Assembly: GCF_040939455.1 (NCBI RefSeq)
Contig: NC_134109.1
Location: 56,696,001 to 56,760,000 of the forward strand
From: Microcebus murinus
Taxonomy: Eukaryota > Chordata > Mammalia > Primates > Cheirogaleidae
Direction: 5' to 3'
DNA: 64,000 nucleotides
Shown here: piece by piece, positions 23,464 through 35,454 of the stretch
Position numbering within the stretch: the first letter of the stretch is position 1
Layout of the letters: the number at the start of each line of letters is the position of its first letter
Made by a program: the position numbers and the translations under genes
Notes under the pieces: model-generated
Told to the model about the DNA's origin: nothing
Database searches by the model: none
The model's input: only the letters and a program-made list of their open reading frames with translations

Positions 23464-23850
23464 GGAAAATGACATGTTTTTTTTTTTTTTTTTTTTTTTT
23501 AGACAGAGTCCCACTCTGTTGCCCAGTCTGGAGTGCCATGGTCTCAGCCTGGCTCACAGCAACTTCAAACTCCGGGGCTCAAGCGATCCTCCTGCCTCAG
23601 CCTCCGGAGTAACTGGGACTACAGGCATGCGCCACCATGCCTGGCTAATTTTTTCTATATGTTTTTAGTTGGCCAATTAATTTCTTTCTATTTTATTTTT
23701 ATTTTTATTTTTTTTTAGTAGTGACAGGATCTCACTCTTGCTCAGGCTGGTTCCAAACTCCTGACTTTGAGAGATCCACCCACCTCGGCCTCCCAGAGTG
23801 CTAGGATTACAGGTGTGAGCCACTGCGCCCAGCCAGGAAAATGACATGTT
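23464..23850 (-). mobile_element. Alu SINE (prosimian type) with target-site duplication
   Basis: The Alu body (23479-23835) lies between exact copies of 'GGAAAATGACATGTT' at 23464-23478 and 23836-23850. The middle segment carries an expanded (TTTTTA)n tract at about 23690-23717, where other copies read TTTCTATTTATAG. Confidence 0.95.
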
Positions 23851-24139
23851 AACCAGACCCAGGCAGCAAAAAATTAATTATTCATTCAACAGCTTTACCC
23901 TGAGTGGCAAGTACAAATTTTGTGCAGATTCGATTGATAAATAAAAACTTTTTTTTTCAGAAGGAAAAAACGATTACCTGTTCTGTTATACTTTTCTCAA
24001 AATTTTAGAGGTTTAGCTGTATTTGATTAAATTGAACTTTCTTAATTAAAAACAAAAAACACTTTACCAGAAAAGAGTAATACTGTCCCGTTATCTTTAT
24101 GATGAAAACTATGAAGAACATTCCAGTGTGCCCCCTCAA
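23851..24139. other. Unassigned AT-rich sequence
   Basis: Nothing is recognised. Confidence 0.35.
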
Positions 24140-24535
24140 GGCTGTAACCTGAGGGCTCCCCTCTGGCTGGAATGTTCTTGTCCCCACTTTTCACAAGGCC
24201 AATTCCTACTGTCCTTTTGGGTCTCAGTATTGAATATTAGATCCCCATAGAAATCTGCTCTGGCCCAATTACCTGGAATATATTCCTTCATTCTCGTTCT
24301 TGACCTTAGTTTTCTCTTTGGTTCTTTTGTAACACGGATTACCATGTAAAGTCATCTTGTTGATATATTTACTTGTCTTTGTGTGTGTATGCATAGGGAG
24401 GTGTACTACGCCTGCCCTAAGATATGTGTTCCAATAGAGCAGGTACTTACTCTCTTCCTCGCTATCATTTCCTCAGCAAAACCTAGTAGAGGAAAAAGGT
24501 ATTCCATAAATAATTTCTGAATGAATAAAGATGAG
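24140..24535 (+). repeat. L2 LINE 3' end
   Basis: 'CTCTGGCTGGAATGTTCTTG', 'TCACAAGGCCAATTCCTAC', 'CTTTTGGGTCTCAGTATTG' and the end 'TATTCCATAAATAATTTCTG' with 'AATGAATAAAG' follow the L2 consensus. Confidence 0.75.
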
Positions 24536-24832
24536 TTCAGACTTTGACATTTATATGGATGTGATATTTAAAATAGGAATTTGTGAGAAAGAACAAAGTA
24601 TAAATGATTCTGCTATTTACCAGATAGTAACATTAAAAACTATATATGTATATAAATATTATGTATATTCACATTTTCTTTATACATAGTTATTTGCGAT
24701 AGCTATGTTCTATATAATGTTTCCTTGAACAGTGATTCACAAATACTCAACCATTGCTCCTAGGGGTATTACAGAGTTAGATGCTTTGTGAGCCCTCTGG
24801 TCACAACATTTTTAACAATCAATACATAAACT

Positions 24833-25000
24833 TGTTACCATTTTCTACCTTTTAGCAAGTTTCAAGTATAGTTAAAGTATAGTTATCTATGGTCACTGTG
24901 CTATAACTTAGGTCTCCAGAACTTATTCATACTGCATTACTGTAACTTTATACCTTTTGACCAGTATCTTCCCATTTCCCTCTTCCACTGTTCAAAGCCA
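24833..25000 (-). repeat. Old L1M 3' UTR fragment inside the Tigger element
   Basis: 'GAACTTATTCATACTGCATTA' and 'TATACCTTTTGACCAGTATC' are the reverse of the L1M 3' UTR (gatgttggtcaaagggtac ... gaggaataagttc). Confidence 0.6.
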
Positions 25001-25064
25001 ATAAAAATGACAACAAAACCACATAATTTTGTTTTATGTGTATTTGATATAAAGACACCCTTTA

Positions 25065-25229
25065 AACATATATCATTGATTCATTAACATTGATCTCAGA
25101 GCCAACAGCGCTATAACTCATGCCTGAACAAAGCTCATCTGACACATGCATTTTCTCCATAAGGGGCATCACAGTCTTCTTGTGCTTCAGAACACGAGAC
25201 AGTGCTTGAACACTATGCTTGGGGCCAAT
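25065..25229 (-). pseudogene. Tigger transposase N-terminal remnant
   Basis: This is the last 55 codons of a 138-codon open frame (25062-25478). The residues read [13 protein letters not shown], then '[12 protein letters not shown]' and '[15 protein letters not shown]'. In pogo/Tigger transposases this region is the first helix-turn-helix DNA-binding domain (CENP-B type), starting at a Met that is Ile here. The domain is cut off by a stop after 'MIYV', and there is no catalytic DDE core, as expected for an internally deleted copy. The upstream 83 codons are non-coding leader read by chance. It is not a functional gene. The assignment rests on remembered family sequence, not a search. Confidence 0.6.
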
Positions 25230-25624
25230 TTTAAATAGCAAAATCATCAACAACAACAAAAAACCCCACAAAAATGCAAAGAATATGGCACTAAATGGAC
25301 TACCAAGAGGACATTTGTTAACAGTATGAAAGCTGAAACAAGAAGGCAGAGCATTGCCTTGTTTGACGTCAGCTGAGAATGTGCCTATTAGATGATTCAC
25401 TATTTTACTGCTCTGTTCATGTGCACAAATGACCATAAAAGGGTGACAGGTACTGATTTTTTGATTTGGGAGTTGCAAATAAATTTTAGTGAGTAGGTGA
25501 ATTCATAAATACAAAATCCATGAATAATGAGGATTAACACTCTGTGTATGTGCATGCATGTATGTGCTTTATCATCATAATTCTTAAAAACAAAGGAAAA
25601 TTTTTAAAATTATGATGGAAATGT

Positions 25625-25722
25625 TCATTTTAAATATGAGCTATTTGTTGCATGTCAATTATACCTCAATAAAGTTTTTTTCCTAAGTAAAAAACAAACA
25701 AACAAATAAATAAATTTATATT
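25625..25722 (+). repeat. Old L1 (L1MA-like) 3' end with A-rich tail
   Basis: 'GTCAATTATACCTCAATAAAG' is the classic L1MA terminus, followed by an (AAAC/AAAT)n tail. The same ending recurs at 60215-60240. Confidence 0.7.
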
Positions 25723-27590
25723 CATGTAAAGCTACTCATATGTTCCTCCCCCCCCCCACTCATTTGACCAATAACCCTAAAAGTTTCAACCTGTGAGGGT
25801 AGGCAGAAACATTGCTCAGTATGAGGCTAGCAGGCAGTACATTCTACCACCAGATTTATTCAAATGTGATAAAAACTTGTTTTGGTAATGTTCATTGTAA
25901 ATGTTAAGTATATAGTGATTTTAAGAGATTAATATATTCTGAAAAAATAAAACAATGCTGACCTGAGTCTTGAAATCCAGCATCTTCCTCCATCATATCT
26001 CGTCCTTGCCTTTGACATGAAAATGACCATATCACTTGACTGCACAAATATTCTGAACATAGATTATTTTTTGCAATGTCACAACCATAGGATAGGCTTT
26101 TTCTTTCTGCTATTTTATAATTTAATTTTTTTTATTACAAAAGAACTACATGTTCACTGCAGAGAATTTTGAACTTACAGGTAAGCAAAAAAAAAAAAGA
26201 ATAAGTAATAAATAAAAAGTTGCCCCTTTCTAGCATGCAGGGACAACCATTATTAATTTTTCAGTGCATGTCTCTCTCTCTCTAGTCTTTTTCCTGAGTT
26301 TACACATGCTGGTTTTTTTCCCTCTCCTTAACCATATAATATTAAAGTCTATCTACATTAGACTGGACTTTTCTGTCATTCCCTTTTGTTCTAAGTAGTT
26401 CTTCTTTGAGGATATCACATTGTCTTCTCTGTTGCATGTGTAAAGTCAGGGATAGGAACACTTCCTTCTCTTTTACTCTCTGCTGTAGGATAACTCGTTG
26501 TAATTCTCTCCTGGTCTAATGGGACTGCCTTCCTAGGGTGAGGGTTGGGCTCCTGACAAAGAGGGATCAGTCTCGATCACCATTTTATATGGGATCCTGA
26601 AAAAAATCAGTGTCATGTTTAGGAGGAAAATGACTTATCATTTTTCCTTAGAGCTAGAGCTCTGACACCCACTTTGTTTCTTCAGCTGGTATTTGTTTTC
26701 AGTTCACGTCCTCATGGTGATGGGTCTGGAGACACGGCTGCTGTACTTACCTTTGAATAGCTGATGAGACTAGTGGTGGACAGTTAAGACAATAATCCAC
26801 CCCAGGGAGCCAGGGATGAACACCAACAAACTACAAGCAGAAGAATTTCAAGAAAAGTGAGTCAAATATTATTTGATTTGATTTCTGATCTAAACCATTC
26901 CTAAATAATTTCTGATCTCAGAATATGAAATTCATTTACAGATGGCATGAGATACTCATGGTATTTTTTGTGTGTCCAACTAGATCTGCTCTAATACATT
27001 TTGAGAAAGAAGAGGAAAGCAATTCTATACTCTATTAGGCTGTCCCTTCATCCTCTCCAGTGACAATTTTATAGAAGTCAGTTACTGAACCAGAATTAAG
27101 CTCTTGAGTGATTTAGTGATATTAGATTCAGGTGAGTTTCACTTTGATATGTCTAATAAGGATGTAACACACTGTAATGCATTCTTGAAGTCCGCTGGAA
27201 ATATTGATTACACATCAGGAATGCATTTAAACTAATTCATGAGATTCTTGTCAAATAAGTGGTCTGGCAGTTTACATGATAGAAAAAAAAATGGTGAGTG
27301 ATTAGCAAGTATCACATTTAAATGTAAAAAGTCTCTTCTAAAAGCCCTTCTGTTATGTTGTATAGGAATGCTGTCTTGATGAAATAGTAGATCAATTTGC
27401 CCCTAATCATGATGTTTCACTTAAATTTAACACAGAGAGGTCTGTTCACTCTTATGCTGTTCAACAATATAAGCCCAGGAAACCTGATTTATTTATGCTT
27501 CATCTCCTTTTCTCTGACAACAGCAATTCATCATCTTGCAGGACACGGAAGGGTAGGTAAGCTTCCTATTGATAATATCTACTGATGTTG
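25723..27590. other. Mostly unassigned sequence
   Basis: It holds an 11-bp C run at 25747-25757 and a TC run at 26271-26284. A weak old-L1-like patch at 26130-26330 ('ACAAAAGAACTACATGTTCACTG') is uncertain. I see no gene. Confidence 0.35.
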
Positions 27591-27594
27591 CACA

Positions 27595-27765
27595 GTTTTA
27601 CATTTTATAAGTTATTTTCATAGCCATTATTTTATTTTATAAACTTAAAAATTACATGGTGTAGATTCAGATACTGTTTTGGCCACTTTACATAATGAAA
27701 ATTGAAGTTCAGAGGATTAAACTATCAGAGCTAGTGAATGTAAATCAAGATCTTATTATTTCTAC
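27595..27765 (-). repeat. Possible MIR fragment
   Basis: 'CACTTTACATAATGAAAATTG', 'AAGTTCAGAGGATTAAAC' and 'CAGAGCTAGTGAATG' loosely follow antisense MIR. The match is weak. Confidence 0.4.
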
Positions 27766-29240
27766 ATTATTGTCTTCTTTCTGTACTATATTTCATCTAA
27801 GACTAAAAAAAATTTTAAGTTTAAGAAAACAGAATATTTCACCAAGAGACCAAATCTCTTGTGTTCTTAAGAGTAAAATAATTATTAATGTGGAATATAG
27901 AAGATGTCATAGAAACTATTATTTTGAGCCAAATCTTAAAATAAATAAAAATACTAAAAGAGCAAAAACATTCATTACTGAAATGGCTTTCACACTAAAA
28001 TAATTGTAAATATACTATAAAATGATGGATTCTGTCCAATTAAAATGTAGACACATTCTGTTAATTATTAAGATGATCTACAAATAATAGAGTTTGAAAC
28101 TGATCAAAGTAATTAGAAAGTCCTGATAACACACACAAGTTCTGCATAAAGTGGAGAGGGATATAACAGATGCTAGAGAAACAGATAAAAGAGAAGTTAA
28201 ATTAGCAGTTTTCAGTTCTGTTTCTGACACTTTAATTATCTGAGGGATGCTGTTAGATTCTCAAAATAATTTTCACAACTAATTTTATTTCAAATTACTG
28301 TAATCATTCCAAGTGCCTATATATACATCATATAGCACTCCTGAAGTAAGTGTTACAAACTCAAAACAGTGATATATTTTTACCACTCCAGGTAAGTTAG
28401 GAGGCACAACTTGATATCTTGATATAATTCTTGGATACTCATCCTGCCCACTTCAGCAGAGCACCATGGATGGAGCTCTTAGAGTGTAAAGAAATGCATC
28501 CCCTCTTTTTTAAAGAGGAATGCTGAAAGACTTCCTTGCTACTACTGTGAAGATGCAAATCATCCCTTCCCAGTCATACTTCTTCCTAGAGAGCCAGCCC
28601 CCAAGCCTTGCCTGCCCTGTCTGTACCCCTGTGACCTTACATCTCCTCAGGGCCATTACTAATTAAAGCTGATCCAATAAGATTCAATTAAAAATTTGAA
28701 TGACGTGGAGCCTAAACCAGTGTGATGTATGTGCTAGATTGAAAGGGAGATTGTGTAGATCTGGGAAAGCCATCTTCATGTTTCTACCACACAAGCACTG
28801 CAGCAGGAGAGCTGGACAGAGATGAGAAGCAGAAAAGGAAAGCCGAGATGACATACCTCTTTGACCAGAGACGTGGAGAGAGGGGGTTCTTGACTTTCCA
28901 GTTCCCAGTTTCCTTGTTAGACTTCCTGTCCTGGTTTTCTCTTTGATTCAGTAAGATATCCCTGTATCACTTGTATAAGGAATGCTAAGCTTGTTTAAAC
29001 GAGCCTCTATTTATTCCGTTCAAATGGTTCCTGATAATGGCAACCATGACCTGAACAAAAATAGTAGCTACTCTCTATCAAGGGAAATCCTCTACTGGCT
29101 GCACAGCCTCAGACTGAGTTTCCATTGAGTCTAATTGACAGTTACCCTTCTCTAGCAGGAGAAAAAAAAACAGTTAATTCTAATACCCTTCCAACAAGGC
29201 TTGAACAACACTGATATGTGTCTTATTCTCTCTTAATTGT
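27766..29240. other. Unassigned sequence
   Basis: An A/T-rich first half (the 102-codon frame at 27695-28003 is Lys/Ile-rich by composition) is followed by a less AT-rich stretch at 28540-28900. No family or gene was recognised. Confidence 0.4.
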
Positions 29241-29244
29241 AAAA

Positions 29245-29365
29245 TTGCAGAATTTTCTACCTGTAAGGGAACCTTAATGAGCAAATACAGCTTTCTTACT
29301 TTGTAAATGAGAGAACTGAGAAGCAGAGAGGTCAATTCTCTTGCTCAAAAGCTTGGGCAATTCCT
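29245..29365 (-). repeat. MIR/L2-like fragment
   Basis: 'TAAATGAGAGAACTGAGAAGC', then 'AGAGAGGTCAATTCTCTTGC', resembles the antisense MIR core (atgaggaaactgaggc ... agaggttaagtaacttgc). Confidence 0.45.
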
Positions 29366-30390
29366 CCCTTGGTTTGCTTTATTTGGCCTCTCTTCACAGG
29401 ATCATTGCTGTCTACTGATAGTAGGATCTTTTGAGTTTTCTCTCCTTGTAAAAGGTTGAAATGTTCTGCTGTTCATAAAGCCTCCAGCTAACTTTAGGTA
29501 TCTGGTTAGAATCATGTTCAGCTGCATATAACAAAACGTGAGAGACAAAAATGGTTTCAATTTATAAAGATATATTTTATCCTGCATAAAATAAATTCAG
29601 AGGTGTGTAGTCTGGGGCAAATGTGGTGGCTCCGTGGTCATCCAGAACCCACCCTCCATTTCTATTTCTGCTCTTCCATTCTTATTAATAATATCTGGCT
29701 TTCATCTGCAAGATCACCACAATAGTCAAATATGGAGTTTGGAGCTCCATCTATCAAATCTGCATTCCAGAAAGCAGGTGAGGGGAGAGGGGGAAAGTGA
29801 CACATCCAAGTTGTCCGTCTCCTCCACCTAATAGCTTTTATTTACATCTCACTGTTCATGGCTCAGTTAAATGGCCACTTTAGTACCAAGAGAAACTGAG
29901 AAGTACATTATTTTAACTAGGTTCATTGGCATCCTGAATAAAATTGGATCTCTCTTACTAATAAAGAAAGGGTAGATGGATGTTTGAACAGCAATGAGAA
30001 ATCTATGCTATACCTTCCTAGAATTTTTGTCACTCATTCTTTCTCAAAGGATATATCTGGTGGGTATCATAGAATATTCCCACCATTAGATGGCATTCTA
30101 AACTATAAGGGCAAAGAAATCCTTCCTGAGTCATCTCCTTTTCCTATTAGACCCATCGATTCCCCAAAGTCTATCTGAACTTCTGTCTAGTTCTGGTCTC
30201 CATCCACCAGGGGCTGACTCCTTTTAGCCTCTCTTGTCAGAGATTTTGCTGTGGCACATATTGACACCAGCAATATGAAGTATGGAGATGCATACCCAAG
30301 ATATGCTCTACATAACTGTTTTAAAAATAGTTCCATGCCATTATAGAATCCTAAGTAGGAGAAGAATCTTCTAGGTCAGTAGTAAGGAAA
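29366..30390. other. Unassigned sequence, possible old repeat at 29490-29830
   Basis: Bases 29490-29830 ('ATGTTCAGCTGCATATAACA' ... 'GTGGTGGCTCCGTGGTCATC' ... 'CATTCCAGAAAGCAGGTGAG') feel like an old interspersed repeat whose name I cannot give. No gene was recognised. Confidence 0.3.
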
Positions 30391-30394
30391 TCTC

Positions 30395-30580
30395 CACGTC
30401 TTCAAAAAATCATCTGTAAAATGATGATAATAATGGTATTGACCTCATAGGATTTTTATGATGATTAAATGAGTTAAAACATCTGCAAAGAACTTAGGAC
30501 ACTGTTTTGGAAAAATATAACTGCCCTATGAGTGTTTGTTATTGTTATTATTTATTATTATTGTTATTATCATCACATGT
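30395..30580 (+). repeat. MIR SINE
   Basis: 'CATCTGTAAAATGATGATAATA', 'GACCTCATAGGATTTTTATG', 'ATTAAATGAGTTAAAACATC' and 'AAGAACTTAGGACACTGT' are MIR in order. It ends in an (ATT)n-rich tract at 30538-30570. Confidence 0.85.
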
Positions 30581-33535
30581 TTTTATTGTTTTAATACTGA
30601 GAAATATATTTATTGGGCAACTAGGAGAAAGATACTCTTGTCTCTGAAACTAAAATTCCTTCCAGGAGAATCACTAATGGGGCTAGATGACAAGGGAGAG
30701 GCATTATGTTCAGGAAGCCGCTATAAAAATGGGCTGCTTTAATTCAGTACATAGTTAATCAAGTCGCCTAGTGGTCCCTTACAGTGTGAGTCTTGGGAGA
30801 CATGCTTCCTGTAAGGGAAGCTTCTCATCCCTGGGGGACCTTCTGAGCCAAGGGCAGTGATGAGGTGTCAAGGAAAGTGCTTAGAGGGGAGCCAATACAC
30901 CAAACCAGAGGGGAGACGTGTTAAACTGCCTTCTTCACAAGTTGGCACAGACCCATTTCTGGAGAATTGGGAGCCAGATGTTTCTGGATGAAAATTTTGT
31001 CCAACCTATTGGGTTTCTTGACCATATTCCAATAATCCACATATACTTTTTTGAGCTGCATGGAAATTTAATGTTGTTCTAAATTAAATGGACAAGAGAA
31101 CAAGAATGTGTTAATTATATGCAACAGTGAACCTTAAGTGTAAAAACTGAAGTCTTTAAATTTATTCTTTGAAACACACTCCTAGTTGAGGAAAAAAAAA
31201 AAGGAAACTAAGGAAATTATGAGACCATTTAGTTCCTGAAAATTCTGGGGCACTGGGGTATACTATACTCTGAATTGTACTTTGAACACTGTTAACTTAG
31301 TCATTATTGAAAGGCTGGTGTGTCCTAGGCAGTGATTGTAATTAAAGCCTGGTTTGGGAATCTTTTTTTAATGCCTGATATGGCTCTAAAAGTGCATGAG
31401 AAAGTGCTGAGGATTGACATTTGGAAAGAAGCAGAGTGACTTTTGTATCCTGAGTAAATCACTTCCAATGAAGAAAGAGAATTAGAGACAAGGGCAGGAA
31501 CAAAAGGTTTAAGGGAAAGGAGGATCTTAGGTGAAAAGGAACATATAATTCTATCAAAATGATTTATACTGACATGCTACAAAGGCACATTCACCTAGCA
31601 ATCACTTTTGCAGTAGGGCTAGCAGAGAGAAATTGGAAAGCTTACATGGATTGAAATTCACTTCAAGTCCCTGTTTGGATCTTCTTTTTCTGTAGTTTTC
31701 TTGGAAGTATATACAAATAGACCTTCAAGTGCGATTTTCTATTTCCCATCATTGGCTAAATCACAATGTGTCTCACATGAGAAATACTAATGCTAAGTAC
31801 TTTTTAGATGAGGAGAAAGGGAACAAAGATTATCAAGGAAGATATATCTCCAAAGAACATGAAATTGGCATTCAGGAGAGTAACTGCCTTTCCTCTAACT
31901 CTATGGCCAAGTCTCCCCTACTTTCTCAAAGATGATTCAGGTTCCCCAATGTAAAATGAGAATCATTCTCACCATCTATCTCATCTATTTAAAGTAAATA
32001 AAGATTTACTATATAGTAGCTGTATTAGTAGCTTTGTATGTCAAATTAACAATAGTCTGCTGAATTTGCAAATTTGCAACAGAGTCTGGAAGATAGAAAT
32101 ATGGGTATAGATATATAAATATAGTATGCGTAAGGTCCAGTATTAATTGGTGATCATTTCCTAGTTAGTAATCAAGCTTTTCCTAATTAGTAAGGCTCAT
32201 TTGGGGAGTGGAGTTAGATTGTTAAATAGCAGCTCTTTACCCTGCAAATGGGGAAAGACCTGAAAAATGCAGATAGTATCAATAATCTGCATTTGGATTC
32301 TGAAACACAATTGAAGATACTGAGATGAAGACCCTTTCCAAAGGAAGGCGAGCATTCCATGAGCGGAGAAGCATGGAAACTTGCTGGCCTGCAATGTGCC
32401 TGGGAGGACGAAGGAGAACACTCAGATGAATCCATGAAACTAACTTCTGTAGAAGGAGCAAGCATCACAGGAAAGGAAGGAGGAAGTTGTGGGAGGTCCC
32501 TGATGACTCATAAACAAAGAACTGGAAAACTGGCCTGAAATAACTCTTAGAATATCCGCTGCCTGCATACCAATCATGGACCCTGGGTAATATTAAAAAC
32601 AAAGAGTATTTGAGATCACGACCCAGGACAATGTGATTTTATGGTTATGGCTGAGACTAGCAGGATAGTTTCTGTCTGACCTTGGTTGTCAATACTAAGA
32701 ACCTCTGACTGGAGGCTTAAGCCTCCCGGGGTCCAGGCTTTGCAAGCACCTTTTTTTGGAGGCTTGATCCTGCCTAGTTTCCTTTGGCATGGCTAGGAGC
32801 TCATTTAAATTCTTTCTTTAAAAAACTAATTTAAAAACACTGCTTTGTTATTTTTAGGTGCTATTATAAATGCCTGCTGTAAGCAGGTTCAAGGGATTTG
32901 GGGGCTGATGTGAAAGGTGGTAACACTCAACAAGTTTCATTGAGCACTTCCTCCACTGGGTTGCATGACAGGGAAGTTCCTTACAGCGTGAGACCATCCA
33001 GAGACTTAAGGGGAAGAGCCACCATCTAGGACACGAGGAGGGCAAGGGAACTGCTGGGTGACAGCAAGATCAGAAAAGAGACTTACATATGTAGGTGATG
33101 TCACTCAGCAGCCCTGTGGAGGACCCTGGGTCAGAGAGCTTCAAAAGGCCATAGCGTTTTGGTCTTATAACCACAAGGATCTATCTTGTCATTGAGTAAC
33201 AGCTGCCAGGTAAGATTTGACAGAGGATGCAAAGCAAGCAGGCTCTAAATAGCTAGAAATCTGTTTGCTTGGGTTATTTTTAAAACAATTGCATGTGTCA
33301 AAATTTGACTTTAGTGCTGGTGGGTTTTTGAGCTGATGAGCCTCAGCCTGCAGTGAGAAATGAACAAACTGGTCTATGCACAGAGGAAATCTTTGGCTCA
33401 TTTATATAACAGTTATCATAAATAGTTTCCATTTATCATAAAATTCAAATAACATAAAAAATAAATTTAAAATTCAAATAACACAAAAATAAAAAGAAGA
33501 AAGTAAAAATGACTCCATGTCTTTCACCTCATAGA
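30581..33535. other. Long unassigned stretch
   Basis: Nearly 3 kb in which I recognise no transposon family and no gene. It has the lowest repeat density in the window. Features are an A-run at 31191-31201, a perfect 16-bp palindrome at 32711-32726, and several overlapping minus-strand frames at 32197-32468 that share no motif. It could hold unique or conserved non-coding DNA, or repeats too old to see by eye. Confidence 0.4.
32711..32726. other. Perfect 16-bp palindrome GGAGGCTTAAGCCTCC
   Basis: It is self-complementary over all 16 bases, and its half-site GGAGGCTT recurs at 32759-32766. No repeat family explains it. The function is unknown and it may be chance. Confidence 0.7.
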
Positions 33536-33539
33536 TAAG

Positions 33540-33905
33540 TACTATTAATATTTTGGTCTGTATTCATATTTGTATACCTTCCCACATACATAACATCAAC
33601 ACATTGTTATAGACATAAGTACAGATCTGGATTATAATTTTTATTTTTGCATAGAATTTTACTGTGTATATACTTATAGTTTACTTTGAAAAATTCTTCT
33701 TGATATATATTTAGGTTTTATCCATTTTTTACTGGTATAAATAATTCTTCAATTAGCAGTCTTATGCATCATTTTCCAATTTCCATAAATTCCTAGACGT
33801 GGGATTACTGAATCAAAGTTAATGCATATTTAACATTTTTGACACCAATTGCCATATTGTCTTCCACATTTGTATCAATTTACACTCCATATATATTCAT
33901 GAACT
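33540..33905 (-). repeat. Old L1M/HAL1-like LINE fragment
   Basis: 'AATAATTCTTCAATTAGCAG', 'ATGCATCATTTTCCAATTTCC', 'GACGTGGGATTACTGAATC' and 'TTGCCATATTGTCTTCCAC' are the reverse of L1M sequence (agcaatttggcaatat ... acttctaggaat ... ttaattgaagaattattt). Confidence 0.6.
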
Positions 33906-34639
33906 TTAGATTAAATTAGGAGGGACTGTCATGAAAGTTAAAACACAAAATAGGTTGAGACATGTAAAAGTTACTATGAGAAAAACTTTGCCCTTAAAAT
34001 TGTATTTGGAACAAGAAGGTGATCACAGCAGGAATACATTCACTGTCCCTTCACCTGCTCGGAGAAAGTAGAAGTCCACAGGAGTGAAGGCTTTCAGCCT
34101 TCAGCTCCTACCTGGCAGCCTCATTTCCATACCACATTACTTCCTTAATCAGAGGAAGAGGGATCTCGACTTTTTTTCTGAAGCTCTTGGTCAAATTCTA
34201 TTTCATAGCATTGTCACTCTTTTACTCTGTCTTTATCAAATGCTTCTCTTAAATCTAGAACCCTGTTCAAAATATCTTCATTCTACCAGCAGCTCCCTTG
34301 ATGATGCCTTCTCTTCAATTCTGCACCTACAGGAAAAGAAAAATGTGCCAAGTTCCAAGCATATGAAAATGCCTTTGAAAATGCCCACTACACAATCTTT
34401 AGCTTAACACAGCCTTTCTGGGACTCTTAAACATCTTGTCAGAGTTTTGTGACATAAAGCAAAATAATGATTAATTCTAAGAAATAATTTATAGTCCTTT
34501 TCTTAATAAATTAGAATTTAATGCATAGCATCCTTTCTTATACAGGATAAACTCTCTCTTTGGCCTCATATCTTGTCTTTCTTCTTTCAGCTTATGAAAA
34601 CCCCCTGAACTCTTCCTGAGTGACTTGGTTCTCTTCTGC
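33906..34639. other. Unassigned sequence
   Basis: No gene or repeat was recognised. The 107-codon plus-strand frame at 34084-34407 has no motif I know. Confidence 0.4.
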
Positions 34640-35075
34640 CTGTTCAAGGAAACAAATTCAACTCTGATTTCTCTCTGGTGATCTTTGTATTATTCCTTGA
34701 CGCTTGCCTTCTTCCTTTTCAAATGTGGTCTACATGTCCAATCTCTGCTTTCTTCCTTCCCACTTATTCTTTAACCCACTACAATATAATTTCTGCTTTT
34801 ACCAAACTAACCAAGGCTGCTTTGGAAAAGGTCAATATTAAGATTGTATACCTTATTTACAAAACCAGTGGTTTATTTTGATTTTACATCCTGTATGATC
34901 TATCTGAGAATTTAACCATTTCTGCCTTGAAATTTTCCCTGATCCTGGTTTCCTCAACACTGTTCCCTCATTATTTTCCTTCTACCTCTCTGATTTTTCC
35001 TTCTTAGTTCCCTCCACCCCACCTCCGGTTCCTCTTCCTTAGCTCACCCCTTAAGTGTTATTTTTCTCAAGGCCA
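34640..35075 (+). repeat. L2 LINE, reverse-transcriptase region
   Basis: 'ACCAAGGCTGCTTTGGAAAAG', 'TGGTTTCCTCAACACTG' and the pyrimidine-rich 'CCTTCTACCTCTCTGATTTTT' follow the L2 RT-coding part (ccaaggtcaccaatgacc ... ctggttttcctcctacctctctgg). It is too decayed to read as protein. Confidence 0.55.
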
Positions 35076-35454
35076 CTGTATTAGTTATTTTTTGCCATGT
35101 AAAAAAAATACCCCAATTCTCAGTGATATAGAACAATAATAGTTTAATCTACTCTCATGTGGGCAAATTGGCTGAGGTTATCTAGACAGAGTTCAATTAG
35201 GTTTCATTCCAGATGCAGGTTGTCTCCAGATCTGTTTCTTAAGTTTCTCCTCCTCCTTGACCAATACTGTGACTAGGGCATATTATTTTTGTGGGGTAGC
35301 GAAAGTGCAAGAGGGTAAGCCCAACCATGCATGCATGTTATGGTGCTGTGAAACATATATTTGGTCTTCCTTCCCATTTCCTGCCATAACTCCTAAAATC
35401 TTTGGAATCCTCAAAATTATGTCCTATTTTTTTTTTATTTTTTTTTTGCTAATG
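35076..35454. repeat. Unnamed old interspersed repeat
   Basis: 'GTATTAGTTATTTTTTGCCATG', then 'CAGTGATATAGAACAATAATAG', looks like the reversed end of an old LTR or similar repeat (tattagttacctattgctgtg ... acttagtggcttaaaacaac). A T-rich block lies at 35429-35448. Confidence 0.35.

Larger units (their letters stand above)
24680..25540 (-). mobile_element. Internally deleted Tigger-type DNA transposon, split by L1M
   Basis: Read on the minus strand it starts 'CAGAGTGTTAATCCTCATTA', then 'GAATTCACCTACTCAC', and a decayed transposase start. It ends near 24700 after 'TTGTGACCAGAGGGCTCAC' and 'CCTAGGAGCAATGG'. This is the layout of shortened Tigger (pogo/Tc1 group) elements in mammals. Old L1 sequence at about 24833-25000 interrupts it. 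Subfamily not assigned. Confidence 0.65.

Noticed and set aside
25062..25478. 138-codon minus-strand frame considered as a small membrane protein (hydrophobic stretch at residues 62-82)
   Set aside because: The hydrophobic run is T-rich leader DNA, and the C-terminal third reads as a Tigger transposase start.
27695..28003. 102-codon Lys/Ile-rich frame
   Set aside because: Its composition simply reflects A/T-rich DNA; no motif.
34084..34407. 107-codon frame considered as a processed pseudogene
   Set aside because: I recognise no parent protein and there is no poly(A) tail or target duplication nearby.
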